The notes beneath the pieces were generated by a model that was not told the DNA's origin, did no database searches, and worked only from the letters and a program-made list of their open reading frames with translations. A stretch of DNA of 64,000 nucleotides. It comes from Sphingobacterium tabacisoli. Lineage in GTDB: Bacteria; Bacteroidota; Bacteroidia; Sphingobacteriales; Sphingobacteriaceae. A program made the translations under genes and the position numbers. The stretch lies in assembly GCF_017908035.1 (NCBI RefSeq), contig NZ_JAEQMU010000004.1, forward strand, positions 434,001-498,000, given 5' to 3'. How positions within the stretch are numbered: position 1 is the first letter of the stretch; each line of letters starts with the position of its first letter. Below are positions 35,769 through 44,741 of the stretch, one piece after another.

Positions 35769-37685
35769 ATGAGTTTTCAAATTAAAAACTTTGAGGAGTA
35801 TCAGGATGCTTATAAGAGAAGCGTCGACAATCCCGAGCAATTTTGGGGAGAAATAGCAGATAATTTTTTCTGGAAAAGAAAGTGGAACAATGTTCTTAAC
35901 TGGAATTTCTCAGAACCAAATATCAAGTGGTTTGATGGAGGTAAGTTAAATATCACAGAAAACTGTCTTGACCGTCATATTTATAAAAATGGAGATACGC
36001 CTGCCATCATCTGGGAACCCAACGACCCGTCTGAGGCACACCGCATCTTAACCTATAAGCAGCTCTTGGCCAAAGTAGAGCAATTTGCAAACGTACTAAA
36101 AAACAACAACGTCCGTAAGGGTGACCGCGTCTGTATCTACTTGCCAATGGTTCCTGAATTAGTCATCGCCGTATTAGCCTGTGCACGGATTGGAGCTATC
36201 CACTCTGTCGTATTTGGCGGTTTCTCGGCACAGTCTATTGCTGACCGTATCAATGACGCGGAGTGCAAATTGGTAATCACTTCCGATGGCGGTTTCCGTG
36301 GGACAAAAACACTAGAGCTCAAATCTATTGTAGATGACGCCTTGATGCAATGTCAGTCGGTCGAGAAAGTCATTGTCTTAACACGTACACGTACCCCTAT
36401 CTCTATGATCAAAGGTCGTGATGTATGGTGGGAAGATGAAATCAAAAAAGTAGAGACTCAAGGCAACCCTGCCTGCCCTGCTGAAGAGATGGACTCTGAG
36501 GATACACTTTTCATATTATACACCTCTGGTTCCACAGGTAAACCAAAGGGAGTTGTCCATACGACTGCAGGTTATATGATCTATACAGGTTATACCTTTG
36601 CCAATACATTCCAGTATAAACCTGGTGAGGTTTATTTTTGTACAGCTGATATCGGTTGGATTACAGGACACAGCTATATTGTCTATGGACCGTTATCCCA
36701 AGGCGCAACATCATTAATGTTTGAAGGTATACCGACTTTCCCTGATGCAGGTAGATACTGGGATATCGTTGATAAATACAAAGTCAATATTATATACACT
36801 GCTCCTACAGCAATCCGCTCGTTAATGGCTTTTGGCGACAGTTATGTAGACAATAAAGATCTATCTTCTCTTCGCGTATTAGGTTCTGTAGGTGAGCCTA
36901 TCAATGAGGAAGCTTGGAATTGGTACAACGAAAAAATCGGAAAGGGTAAATGTCCGATAGCGGATACTTGGTGGCAGACAGAAAATGGGGGCCATCTTAT
37001 CACCCCTATAGCAGGTGTAACACCTCAGGTACCAGGTTATGCCATGCTCCCTCTACCTGGTGTACAACCTTGTTTAATGGATGAAAACGGAAAAGAGATT
37101 GAAGGGAACGATGTTTCTGGAAACTTGTGTATCAAATTCCCTTGGCCGGGTATGCTACGGACGACCTGGGGTGACCATGAACGTTGTAGACAAACCTATT
37201 TTGCGACATACAAGGATATGTACTTTACAGGAGATGGATGTTACCGTAGTCCGGAGGGATATTACCGCATTACTGGCCGTGTAGATGATGTGTTGAATGT
37301 TTCGGGGCACCGTATCGGAACTGCAGAAGTAGAAAACGCGATAAACATGCACGCTGACGTAGTAGAATCAGCAATTGTAGGCTACCCACACCCCGTAAAA
37401 GGACAGGGTATCTATGCTTATGTAATTGCTAATCACCATATCGATGCAGAAAAAACACGTCAGGATATCTTACAAACTGTAACACGCCTGATCGGTGCGA
37501 TTGCAAAACCAGATATTATTCAGTTTGTGACTGACCTTCCTAAGACTAGATCCGGAAAAATAATGCGCCGCATCTTACGAAAAGTCGCTGAAGGTGAATT
37601 ATCGAGCCTAGGTGACACTTCAACGTTGCAGGACCCTACTGTAGTAGAGGCGATCATCGAAGGATCCAAAGAATTTAAAAAATAG
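35769..37685 (+). CDS. acs: Acetate-CoA ligase (acetyl-CoA synthetase)
   Basis: At 638 residues this is standard Acs length. Motifs are the P-loop ILYTSGSTGKPKGVVHT (about 250), CTADIGWITGHSYIVYGPL, the AMP-binding ADTWWQTENGGHLI, GYYRITGRVDDVLNVSGHRIGTAEVE and the acetylation-site region LPKTRSGKIMRRILRK near the end. It converts acetate, ATP and CoA to acetyl-CoA. It is monocistronic, with a strong terminator four bases past the stop. Confidence 0.96.
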   Translation: MSFQIKNFEEYQDAYKRSVDNPEQFWGEIADNFFWKRKWNNVLNWNFSEPNIKWFDGGKLNITENCLDRHIYKNGDTPAIIWEPNDPSEAHRILTYKQLLAKVEQFANVLKNNNVRKGDRVCIYLPMVPELVIAVLACARIGAIHSVVFGGFSAQSIADRINDAECKLVITSDGGFRGTKTLELKSIVDDALMQCQSVEKVIVLTRTRTPISMIKGRDVWWEDEIKKVETQGNPACPAEEMDSEDTLFILYTSGSTGKPKGVVHTTAGYMIYTGYTFANTFQYKPGEVYFCTADIGWITGHSYIVYGPLSQGATSLMFEGIPTFPDAGRYWDIVDKYKVNIIYTAPTAIRSLMAFGDSYVDNKDLSSLRVLGSVGEPINEEAWNWYNEKIGKGKCPIADTWWQTENGGHLITPIAGVTPQVPGYAMLPLPGVQPCLMDENGKEIEGNDVSGNLCIKFPWPGMLRTTWGDHERCRQTYFATYKDMYFTGDGCYRSPEGYYRITGRVDDVLNVSGHRIGTAEVENAINMHADVVESAIVGYPHPVKGQGIYAYVIANHHIDAEKTRQDILQTVTRLIGAIAKPDIIQFVTDLPKTRSGKIMRRILRKVAEGELSSLGDTSTLQDPTVVEAIIEGSKEFKK

Positions 37686-37688
37686 ACA

Positions 37689-37716
37689 ATAAGGGAGCTC
37701 AAAAGAGCTCCCTTAT
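37689..37716 (+). terminator. Intrinsic terminator of acs
   Basis: ATAAGGGAGCTC and GAGCTCCCTTAT are perfect 12-bp arms around AAAA. The T-run is short. Confidence 0.8.
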
Positions 37717-37739
37717 CATTTCCCGCATCCGCTTTCTTC

Positions 37740-37853
37740 AAAAAAACCTAAAAAAATCAAGGTTTTTTTACTATTTTTATGACTTTCCATTAATGTGCAT
37801 AAACTTTCGCACTCCCTCGGAGTGAAGTCAAAGACATGAAGGGCCTTAATGTC
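37740..37853. other. Hairpin-rich stretch upstream of the Mrp operon
   Basis: Three inverted repeats follow each other. AAAAAAACC/GGTTTTTTT (37740-37769) may be a second terminator. CACTCC-CTC-GGAGTG lies at 37810-37824. GACAT...ATGTC, with an inner AAGG/CCTT, lies at 37833-37853. No ORF of note is present. The last two look like a REP-type element or a structured leader. Confidence 0.4.
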
Positions 37854-37943
37854 ATCCAAGTGGCTCGCTCAACTAAGGGGAGCTCCTGATGCCATTGATT
37901 TATACAAAATCAATAAAATAGACACTTTCAGAAAAAGGGATAA

Positions 37944-40253
37944 ATGCTATTAACTATATTATCGGGATTATTTTCGTCATGCTCAATGGTCTTCATTGGC
38001 AAACATTTAAAGTCTAGGTGGAGTTTTGTTCTACCTATTTTACCAGCTCTTTTATTTATATTTTTTGCCGCACACGTCCTTTTGATTTCAAGTGGAAACC
38101 AACAACTACAACATTTCAACTGGGTACCATCATTAGGCGTCAACTTTGATTTAAGGCTTGATGGGCTTTCTCTCTTATTTGCGTTACTGATTACGGGAGT
38201 TGGTACAGCTATTTTCACCTATGCCCGTTACTATTTAAAAGGGCATATCTATTTTGACCGCTTCTTCGGTTATCTTTTTTTATTCATGTCTGCCATGCTT
38301 GGTGTGGTACTATCGGACAATATCATTTTACTTTTCGTCTTTTGGGAGCTCACGAGTATTTCTTCTTTCTTCCTAATCGGCTTTAACAATGACAACCAAG
38401 ACTCTCGTAAAAGCGCTTTAACCGCACTTAGCATCACTGGACTAGGAGGTTTCTTCCTGCTTGCGGCTCTTATACTTGTTGCCAATATCGCGGGCACATT
38501 TAGTATCTCTGAAATGATTGATAGCAGAGCATTGATTCTAGACGACCCGCTGTATCCATTGGTAATTTCTTTATTGTTTATAGGAGCGTTTACCAAATCT
38601 GCCCAATTTCCATTTCACTTTTGGTTGCCCGGAGCCATGAAGGCTCCGACGCCCGTTTCGGCCTATTTACACTCCGCTACCATGGTCAAAGCGGGAATAT
38701 ATATTCTCGCGCGCTTTACTCCAATTTTAGGAGGTACCGATTACTGGAACTATACATTAATAATCGTTGGTGGTATTACGATGCTCTACGCGTCTATACA
38801 CGCTCTATTTCGTATTGACCTAAAAGGTATATTAGCCTATTCCACTATCTCTGCATTGGGTATATTGACCTTTTTAATAGGAATCGGAACCCAAGATGCT
38901 TTCATTGCTGCGATGGTTTTCCTCCTTGCCCATGCCCTGTACAAAGCAACGTTATTTATGGTTACGGGAATCATCGATCATGAAACCGGTACGCGAGATA
39001 TCACGGTGCTAGCGGGGTTGAGAAAAGTTATGCCTCCAGTTGCTTTGGCCGCTGGGCTAGCAGCACTCTCTAGTGCGGGGCTTCCCTTTACCTTTGGTTT
39101 CATCGGCAAGGACTTGGTCTATGAGGCTACCCTACATAGCCCATGGAACGACTATATATGGGTACTCACAGGGTTAGCGATTGTGACAAACATCGGTCTT
39201 GTGTCCGCTGGTTTTATGGCTGGAATAAAGCCCTTTACAGGAAAACTACCTACACATTTAGAGCATGTACACATGCCTAGCAAATCGTTATGGATTCCAC
39301 CATTGATGTTAGCTATCCTAGGCGTTGCATTTGGTATATTCCCGGCATTTGCAGGCAACTATTTAAGCATACCTGCCGCCAATTCACTCACCGCAGCTTT
39401 CTTCACTAAAAATCTGCAGATCTGGCACTTTAACCTGATTTTGATTCTGAGTATCGCAACCTTACTGCTAGGGACATTGGTATATGTAGTAAATAAACCA
39501 AGCATCGCTAAACTCGATAAGCTAGCAAAATTTGACAAGATTTCACCTCAGCGCATCATAACAGGCTACGCCAATGATATTGTGCGCTTCGCCACCTGGT
39601 TTACCAATCTTTTCCACAATGGCTATCTGCGCTCCTACCACCTTAAAATAATATTATTTGCAGAAGCATTGCTCGCCTATAAATTGTGGGTCAGTGGTCC
39701 AATAAAACTAGATCTATGGACACTTACCTATCCTGACATTTACGAGGTCGTTATTGTAGCGGTATTGATTGGAGCCCTCTACATTATTGTGACTACGCCT
39801 TCCCGACTTACATCTGTGGTATCTATGAGTGTAATTGGCTATTGTATCTGTTTGATCTTCGTAATCTATAGTGCACCAGACTTAGCAATGACCCAATTTA
39901 CCATCGATACCCTATCTACTGTTCTATTTGTCCTTGTACTCTACAAACTACCGGGATTCATTAATTTTGCGAGCAAAAAGATACTTTATCGAGACGCGTT
40001 AGTTTCGCTTGGTTTTGGAGTCACCCTATCCCTAATTGCTTTAAAAGCCTGGTCCGAACCCATATCAAGAGAGGTTTCTAATTTCTATGGAGAGAATGCC
40101 TACCTCCTCGCAAAAGGAAAAAATGTGGTCAATGTTATTCTTGTAGATTTCAGAGGGATAGATACCATGTTTGAGACCGTCGTACTGAGCATTGCAGCCC
40201 TAGGGGTATATAGTCTAATCCGTTTACGCTTAAAATCCTCTGAGAGAGAATAG
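37944..40253 (+). CDS. mnhA: Mrp/Mnh Na+/H+ antiporter subunit A
   Basis: The 769-residue protein has about 20 TM helices. The NuoL-like antiporter core (about 60-420) contains FFGYLFLFMSAMLGVVLSDN, the catalytic-type Lys/Glu stretch FWELTSISSFFLIGF, FTKSAQFPFHFWLPGAMKAPTPVSAYLHSATMVKAG (residues about 215-250) and HALYKATLFMVTG. The C-terminal third carries the MbhD/MbhE-like domains (APDLAMTQFTIDTLSTVLFVLVL, VILVDFRGIDTMFE). It is the largest subunit of the seven-gene antiporter that expels Na+ in exchange for protons. Confidence 0.94.
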   Translation: MLLTILSGLFSSCSMVFIGKHLKSRWSFVLPILPALLFIFFAAHVLLISSGNQQLQHFNWVPSLGVNFDLRLDGLSLLFALLITGVGTAIFTYARYYLKGHIYFDRFFGYLFLFMSAMLGVVLSDNIILLFVFWELTSISSFFLIGFNNDNQDSRKSALTALSITGLGGFFLLAALILVANIAGTFSISEMIDSRALILDDPLYPLVISLLFIGAFTKSAQFPFHFWLPGAMKAPTPVSAYLHSATMVKAGIYILARFTPILGGTDYWNYTLIIVGGITMLYASIHALFRIDLKGILAYSTISALGILTFLIGIGTQDAFIAAMVFLLAHALYKATLFMVTGIIDHETGTRDITVLAGLRKVMPPVALAAGLAALSSAGLPFTFGFIGKDLVYEATLHSPWNDYIWVLTGLAIVTNIGLVSAGFMAGIKPFTGKLPTHLEHVHMPSKSLWIPPLMLAILGVAFGIFPAFAGNYLSIPAANSLTAAFFTKNLQIWHFNLILILSIATLLLGTLVYVVNKPSIAKLDKLAKFDKISPQRIITGYANDIVRFATWFTNLFHNGYLRSYHLKIILFAEALLAYKLWVSGPIKLDLWTLTYPDIYEVVIVAVLIGALYIIVTTPSRLTSVVSMSVIGYCICLIFVIYSAPDLAMTQFTIDTLSTVLFVLVLYKLPGFINFASKKILYRDALVSLGFGVTLSLIALKAWSEPISREVSNFYGENAYLLAKGKNVVNVILVDFRGIDTMFETVVLSIAALGVYSLIRLRLKSSERE

Positions 40254-40277
40254 TATGAATAAAAGGAAAATAATATC

Positions 40278-40327
40278 CATATGAAATACTCATGTTTAGC
40301 GAAGCACAAACATGAATATTCCATATG
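40278..40327. repeat. Dispersed palindromic repeat in the mnhA-mnhB gap
   Basis: CATATGAAATACTCATGTTT (40278-40297) and AAACATGAATATTCCATATG (40308-40327) pair over 20 bases with two mismatches, around a 10-base loop. Both mismatches become G-U pairs in a minus-strand transcript. The reverse complement matches the repeat at 47031-47107. It may attenuate or process the Mrp mRNA here. Confidence 0.6.
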
Positions 40328-40353
40328 ACAGATAAAAAACAGATTATACACAT

Positions 40354-40779
40354 ATGAAAAGTCCAATATTACAATCTGCGAGTAAATACTTGCTACCCAT
40401 ATTACTGCTATTCTCCTTTTTTCTATTATTACGGGGACACTATTACCCAGGAGGAGGATTTGTCGGTGGCCTAGTTGCGTCTATAGCATTTGTACTACAT
40501 AGTTTTGCTAATGGAACGGCGCAAACGATGAAACTTCTGAAAAGAAAACCACTTTCCCTGATTCCTATCGGACTTGGATTATCAACGATAAGCATGGTTA
40601 TGCCTATGGCATTTGGTCTTCCACCAATGACCGGACTTTGGTTTGAACATCCTGTACCAGTAATTGGCATGGTCGGTTCTTCCCTATTTTTTGATTTAGG
40701 GGTCTATTTAGTTGTCATCGGTGTAGTCTTGACTATTTTGTTTACAATCGCCCTTAACAACGAGGAGGAAAATAGCTAA
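40354..40779 (+). CDS. mnhB: Mrp/Mnh antiporter subunit B
   Basis: The 141-residue protein has four TM helices and the MnhB domain motif LLRGHYYPGGGFVGGLVASIAF (its first 20 residues at about 28-47). The gene is separated from mnhA by 100 bases holding a large hairpin, the only sizeable gap in the operon. Its stop shares a base with the mnhC start (TAATG). Confidence 0.93.
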   Translation: MKSPILQSASKYLLPILLLFSFFLLLRGHYYPGGGFVGGLVASIAFVLHSFANGTAQTMKLLKRKPLSLIPIGLGLSTISMVMPMAFGLPPMTGLWFEHPVPVIGMVGSSLFFDLGVYLVVIGVVLTILFTIALNNEEENS

Positions 40780-41135
40780 TGGAATTATTACTCATCATAC
40801 TGATAGGCCTTCTATATGCAGCGGGAGTTTATTTGATCCTCCGTAGGAGTATGGTCAAGCTACTACTCGGAATTATGTTACTCGGTAGTGGTGCTAATAT
40901 CTTGATATTTTTGCTGGCGGGGATTACCAAAGGTAAACCACCGGTTATCGACGAAGATGCGAAATTATTTCAGGATGTCTTTGCCGACCCTATCCCTCAA
41001 GCATTGATACTGACCGCTATTGTAATCAGCTTTGCCTTGACGGCTTTTGCCATTGTACTTTTAAAAAGAGTCTACGCATTGGTAGATTCGGATGATTTAG
41101 ATGATTTAAATACCCCTGAGGAAGAAGATATATGA
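40779..41135 (+). CDS. mnhC: Mrp/Mnh antiporter subunit C
   Basis: The 118-residue NuoK-like protein has three TM helices. Family motifs are GVYLILRRSMVKLLLGIMLL and DPIPQALILTAIVISFA (about 74-90). It belongs to the Mrp complex in the inner membrane and is translationally coupled on both sides (TAATG before, ATGA after). Confidence 0.94.
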   Translation: MELLLIILIGLLYAAGVYLILRRSMVKLLLGIMLLGSGANILIFLLAGITKGKPPVIDEDAKLFQDVFADPIPQALILTAIVISFALTAFAIVLLKRVYALVDSDDLDDLNTPEEEDI

Positions 41136-42640
41136 TAGACAACCACATATTAGCTCCAGTTTTCATCCACTTGTTTACGGCTATCCTGCAACTTATTGCC
41201 TGGAGAAAGACCGTTACACAGCGCTTTATGAGCGTAATTGGAAGTTTCTTGGCTGTCGTTCTTTCACTGCGTTTATTGCATCGTGTCAATGAGACTGGGA
41301 TTTTGACCTTGAATGCTTCCAATTGGGAATCTCCATTTGGAATCGTGTTTGTAGCCGACCTGCTCAGCAGTTCCTTAGTACTCATCACCTCCTTTGCGGG
41401 GCTTGCAGTATCTTTATTTTCATCTACAGGTCTCAATAGACAGCGGATGAACTATGGTTACTTTCCTATTTTCCACTTTTTGGTCATGGGATTGAATGGT
41501 GCGTTTTTGACGGGAGACATTTTCAACCTTTATGTATGGTTCGAGGTGATTATTATTTCATCTTTTGTACTGATGACTTTAGGAGGTCGCAAGACGCAAC
41601 TCGAGGGTGCAGTCAAATATATGGCCATGAACATCCTGGCCTCCACCTTCTTTCTGACAGGAATCGGTATATTATACGGGATGACAGGGGCACTGAATAT
41701 GGCCGACTTAGCGATTAAGATTAAAGATGTTCAGAACTCGACCCTAGTCGGCATTACGGCCTGTTTCTTTTTATTGGGCTTCGGTATCAAATCGGCGGTA
41801 TTTCCACTCTACTACTGGCTTCCATCTTCCTATCATACCCCACCATCCGCTGTGGCTGCGACATTCGGAGGCTTGTTGACTAAAGTCGGAATCTACGCTA
41901 TGATTCGCGTATTCAGTCTGATCTTCATTCCGGACCAATTTACCAAAGACCTTTTGGTCTGGATAGCAGTATTTACCATCCTTACAGGAAGCTTCGGTGC
42001 CCTTATAAAAACCAATATCCGTCGGCTCTTCTCCTACCTGATTGTCTGTCACATTGGATTCATGATTGGTGGTATAGGTATGTTTACAAAAGTTGCGTTA
42101 ATGGGTACTGTGTTCTATCTATTCCATGATATCTTGGTAAAAACCAACATGTTCCTGATTGCAGGACTAATCGGACAACTGAGAGGCAGTATGGATATGA
42201 AAAAAAATGGGGGGCTATATGCAGAATACCCAAAACTATCGCTACTTATAGCAATTGTCCTGTTCTCCTTAGTAGGTATTCCACCACTTTCAGGCTTTTG
42301 GCCTAAGATATTTTTATTTCAGGAGGCTTTTACACAAGCTCAGTATGTATTCATAGCTGCTCTGATTGTGGGAAGTTTCGTTACGCTCTATGTTATAGCA
42401 AAGATGTGGGCCGAAGTATTCTGGAAGAATGTACCGGATGAGGTGATAATAGAAAACAAATTTGAACCCTTGCCATTGGTCCGCAAGATATTACTTGTCT
42501 TACCAATAGGAATGTTGGGTTTGGCAACCCTATACATAGGGTTAAATTCGGAGATAGTTATTCAGTTGGTCGATAAGATTACAGACCAATTAATCAATAC
42601 ACAACCGTACATAGAGGCGGTATTAGGAAAAGGAAACTAA
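41132..42640 (+). CDS. mnhD: Mrp/Mnh antiporter subunit D
   Basis: The 502-residue NuoM/N-like subunit has about 14 TM helices. Landmarks are GDIFNLYVWFEVIIISSFVL with its conserved Glu, FGIKSAVFPLYYWLPSSYHT and PSAVAATFGGLLTKVGIYA, the conserved Lys region, and HDILVKTNMFLIAGLI. With MnhA it should carry proton translocation. The start overlaps mnhC by four bases. Confidence 0.95.
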   Translation: MIDNHILAPVFIHLFTAILQLIAWRKTVTQRFMSVIGSFLAVVLSLRLLHRVNETGILTLNASNWESPFGIVFVADLLSSSLVLITSFAGLAVSLFSSTGLNRQRMNYGYFPIFHFLVMGLNGAFLTGDIFNLYVWFEVIIISSFVLMTLGGRKTQLEGAVKYMAMNILASTFFLTGIGILYGMTGALNMADLAIKIKDVQNSTLVGITACFFLLGFGIKSAVFPLYYWLPSSYHTPPSAVAATFGGLLTKVGIYAMIRVFSLIFIPDQFTKDLLVWIAVFTILTGSFGALIKTNIRRLFSYLIVCHIGFMIGGIGMFTKVALMGTVFYLFHDILVKTNMFLIAGLIGQLRGSMDMKKNGGLYAEYPKLSLLIAIVLFSLVGIPPLSGFWPKIFLFQEAFTQAQYVFIAALIVGSFVTLYVIAKMWAEVFWKNVPDEVIIENKFEPLPLVRKILLVLPIGMLGLATLYIGLNSEIVIQLVDKITDQLINTQPYIEAVLGKGN

Positions 42641-42644
42641 GCGT

Positions 42645-43121
42645 ATGATTAAGCAGTTTTTAATGAACCTTCTGCTTTCCTTCATTTGGGTAGCATTAAC
42701 GGGTTCGATGTATTATACCAATTTCTTATTTGGGTTTCTACTCGGCTTTGCTATTCTGTGGATCATGAGCCGAAACGATGGTGACCGTGGGTACTTCTAC
42801 AAAGTACCTCGCATTGTCAGCTTTGTATTCTATTTTCTCTTTCAAATGATCAAAGCGAATGTGCAGGTTGCTTATGACGTAATGACTCCGCGCTATTTTA
42901 TGCGTCCAGGAATCGTCAGATACCCTATGAATGCACAGACGGAAATGGAGATTAATCTTTTATCGATGATGATATCGCTTACTCCAGGCACACTGATCTT
43001 GGACATCAGTGAGGATAGAAAAACAATGTACATACATGTTATGTACCTCAACGATCCTAAAAAGTTCGTACAAGAGACAAAAACAGGATTAGAACGTAGA
43101 CTATTAGAAGCTTTAAGATGA
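42645..43121 (+). CDS. mnhE: Mrp/Mnh antiporter subunit E
   Basis: The 158-residue protein has two to three N-terminal TM helices. A soluble part follows, with the family signature LLSMMISLTPGTLILDISEDRKTMYIHVMY (its first 20 residues at about 104-123). MnhE is required for assembly and activity of Mrp antiporters in other bacteria. It overlaps mnhF by four bases. Confidence 0.93.
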   Translation: MIKQFLMNLLLSFIWVALTGSMYYTNFLFGFLLGFAILWIMSRNDGDRGYFYKVPRIVSFVFYFLFQMIKANVQVAYDVMTPRYFMRPGIVRYPMNAQTEMEINLLSMMISLTPGTLILDISEDRKTMYIHVMYLNDPKKFVQETKTGLERRLLEALR

Positions 43122-43390
43122 CACTAGCCACATACTTCGATTATTTTATACTCCCAATCCTCACGATATCGGTGATTTTAGTATTTATCCGACTAGTGAA
43201 AGGTCCTAAGGTCGTAGACCGTGTGATCGCGCTTGATTTAATTATCACGATTGGGATTGGAATTATCACAATTTTCACCATAAGGTCTAACCAAAAAGTA
43301 CTATTGGATGTCGCTATCATCCTAGCCCTTATTGCATTTCTAAGCACTGTAGCTTTTTCATTTTACATAGAAAAAAGAGAAGATGATTGA
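43118..43390 (+). CDS. mnhF: Mrp/Mnh antiporter subunit F
   Basis: The 90-residue protein has three TM helices and the MnhF motif RLVKGPKVVDRVIALDLI (about 26-43), with the conserved Asp residues. The gene overlaps mnhE by four bases and mnhG by eight, as usual for this operon. Confidence 0.92.
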   Translation: MTLATYFDYFILPILTISVILVFIRLVKGPKVVDRVIALDLIITIGIGIITIFTIRSNQKVLLDVAIILALIAFLSTVAFSFYIEKREDD

Positions 43391-43808
43391 TATATTAATT
43401 GCTATACTAAGCACGATCGGGGCATTAGCTATTTTCTTTGCCTCACTTGGTATCTTGAGGATGCCTGATTTTTACCTTCGCCTATCGGTCACCGTAAAAG
43501 CGGCTACAATGGGGGTTGGTCTGCTCTTATTATGTGCAGCTATATTATTCCCTGATATCTCTGTCAGCACAAAGGCAATTGCTATTATCTTCTTCTTAAT
43601 TATCACCTCTCCTATTGCGGCCCATATGATAGGTCGTGCAGCTTACTTAACAGGCACGCCGTTATGGAAAGGAACTATTATCGACGAATTGGCGGGACAG
43701 TATGATAAGGAGACAGGGCTTCTCAAAAATAACAAACCAGCTGAGCAAAAAGCAGATAGCGAACAGCCTCAGGGACAGATTGCAGAGAGCGAAGAGGAAA
43801 CGAAATAA
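43383..43808 (+). CDS. mnhG: Mrp/Mnh antiporter subunit G
   Basis: The 141-residue protein has three TM helices (to about residue 85) and the PhaG/MnhG motifs LGILRMPDFYLRLSVTVKAAT and SPIAAHMIGRAAYLTG. A Glu/Gln-rich cytoplasmic tail (about 115-141) is longer than in many homologues. It is the last gene of the operon; the next gene is convergent. Confidence 0.92.
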   Translation: MIDILIAILSTIGALAIFFASLGILRMPDFYLRLSVTVKAATMGVGLLLLCAAILFPDISVSTKAIAIIFFLIITSPIAAHMIGRAAYLTGTPLWKGTIIDELAGQYDKETGLLKNNKPAEQKADSEQPQGQIAESEEETK

Positions 43809-43817
43809 AACCCAGTA

Positions 43818-44726
43818 TTACTTATTCTCTAAACGTTTTCTATTTTTGGTCCGTGCTAATCCTGCCTTTAGAAGGGGATATAGAAATACGGCTCCCAATA
43901 TGATCACAGCACCAAAATAAAAGCCAACACTCATGGTCTCTTTGTGTCCCAAAATCACAATAGCGAGCAGAATCCCATATACGGGCTCCAGATTGGTCGT
44001 CAATGCTACGGTAAATGCACTTAATTCCTTCATGACAGCTACCCCTAAGACATATGCAAATGCTGTACATACGCTCCCGAGCAACAATAAATAAACCCAA
44101 TCGGTAGACGAAAGAACCATCTCCGCTGTAAACTGTCCTGAAAATAACATGATAATCGAAACGCCTATAAAAGCACCTATCATCTCATAAAAGGTAATAA
44201 TCGTCGGGCTGTCCTGTTTCACCATCTTAGCATTGAGAATAGAGAATAGACTCGCACATAAGGCAGCTGACAATCCAAAGATAATACCTTGCCAATATTG
44301 AAACTCAAACTTAAAGATAAGATAGATACCGAATATGATAACCAAGCCAACAACAACATCCCCTATGGCTATAGTTTTACGGTTAAATAAAGGTTCTAAT
44401 ATGGCTGTAAACAAGGTAAGAGAAGACAACGTAACCAGGGTAACGGAAACTGTCGATATTTTAATCGCGTGAAAGAAGCATACCCAATGTAAACCTACAA
44501 TCATACCTACCCCAAGAAACCGCAACATTTTACCCCAAGGCACCACAACCTTCTGTTTACTTAGCTTAAAATACACGAAAAGTGTGAGTGCGGCAATCAA
44601 TACCCTGTACCAGACCAGATGAAGGGCCGATACGGTAATCAGATCTCCTAGCACACCTGTAAAGCCCCATATAAGGACCGTAAAATGCAAAATAAGCAGA
44701 TTTCGATAACGTCTTATGAACTCCAT
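43818..44726 (-). CDS. EamA-family drug/metabolite transporter
   Basis: The 302-residue protein has ten TM helices in two EamA repeats (about 10-140 and 150-285). Typical pieces are LILHFTVLIWGFTGVLGDL at the N-terminus and the second-repeat segment LGSVCTAFAYVLGVAVM. DMT transporters export amino acids, metabolites or nucleotide sugars; substrate is not readable from sequence. It lies 15 bases after the LptF/G permease gene on the same strand and may be cotranscribed. Confidence 0.9.
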   Translation of the reverse strand: MEFIRRYRNLLILHFTVLIWGFTGVLGDLITVSALHLVWYRVLIAALTLFVYFKLSKQKVVVPWGKMLRFLGVGMIVGLHWVCFFHAIKISTVSVTLVTLSSLTLFTAILEPLFNRKTIAIGDVVVGLVIIFGIYLIFKFEFQYWQGIIFGLSAALCASLFSILNAKMVKQDSPTIITFYEMIGAFIGVSIIMLFSGQFTAEMVLSSTDWVYLLLLGSVCTAFAYVLGVAVMKELSAFTVALTTNLEPVYGILLAIVILGHKETMSVGFYFGAVIILGAVFLYPLLKAGLARTKNRKRLENK

Positions 44727-44741
44727 ATAGTTAGGTCCGCT

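Noticed and set aside
37833..37890. 17-codon peptide starting in the Mrp leader
   Set aside because: Too short, overlaps hairpins and lacks any peptide-like pattern.
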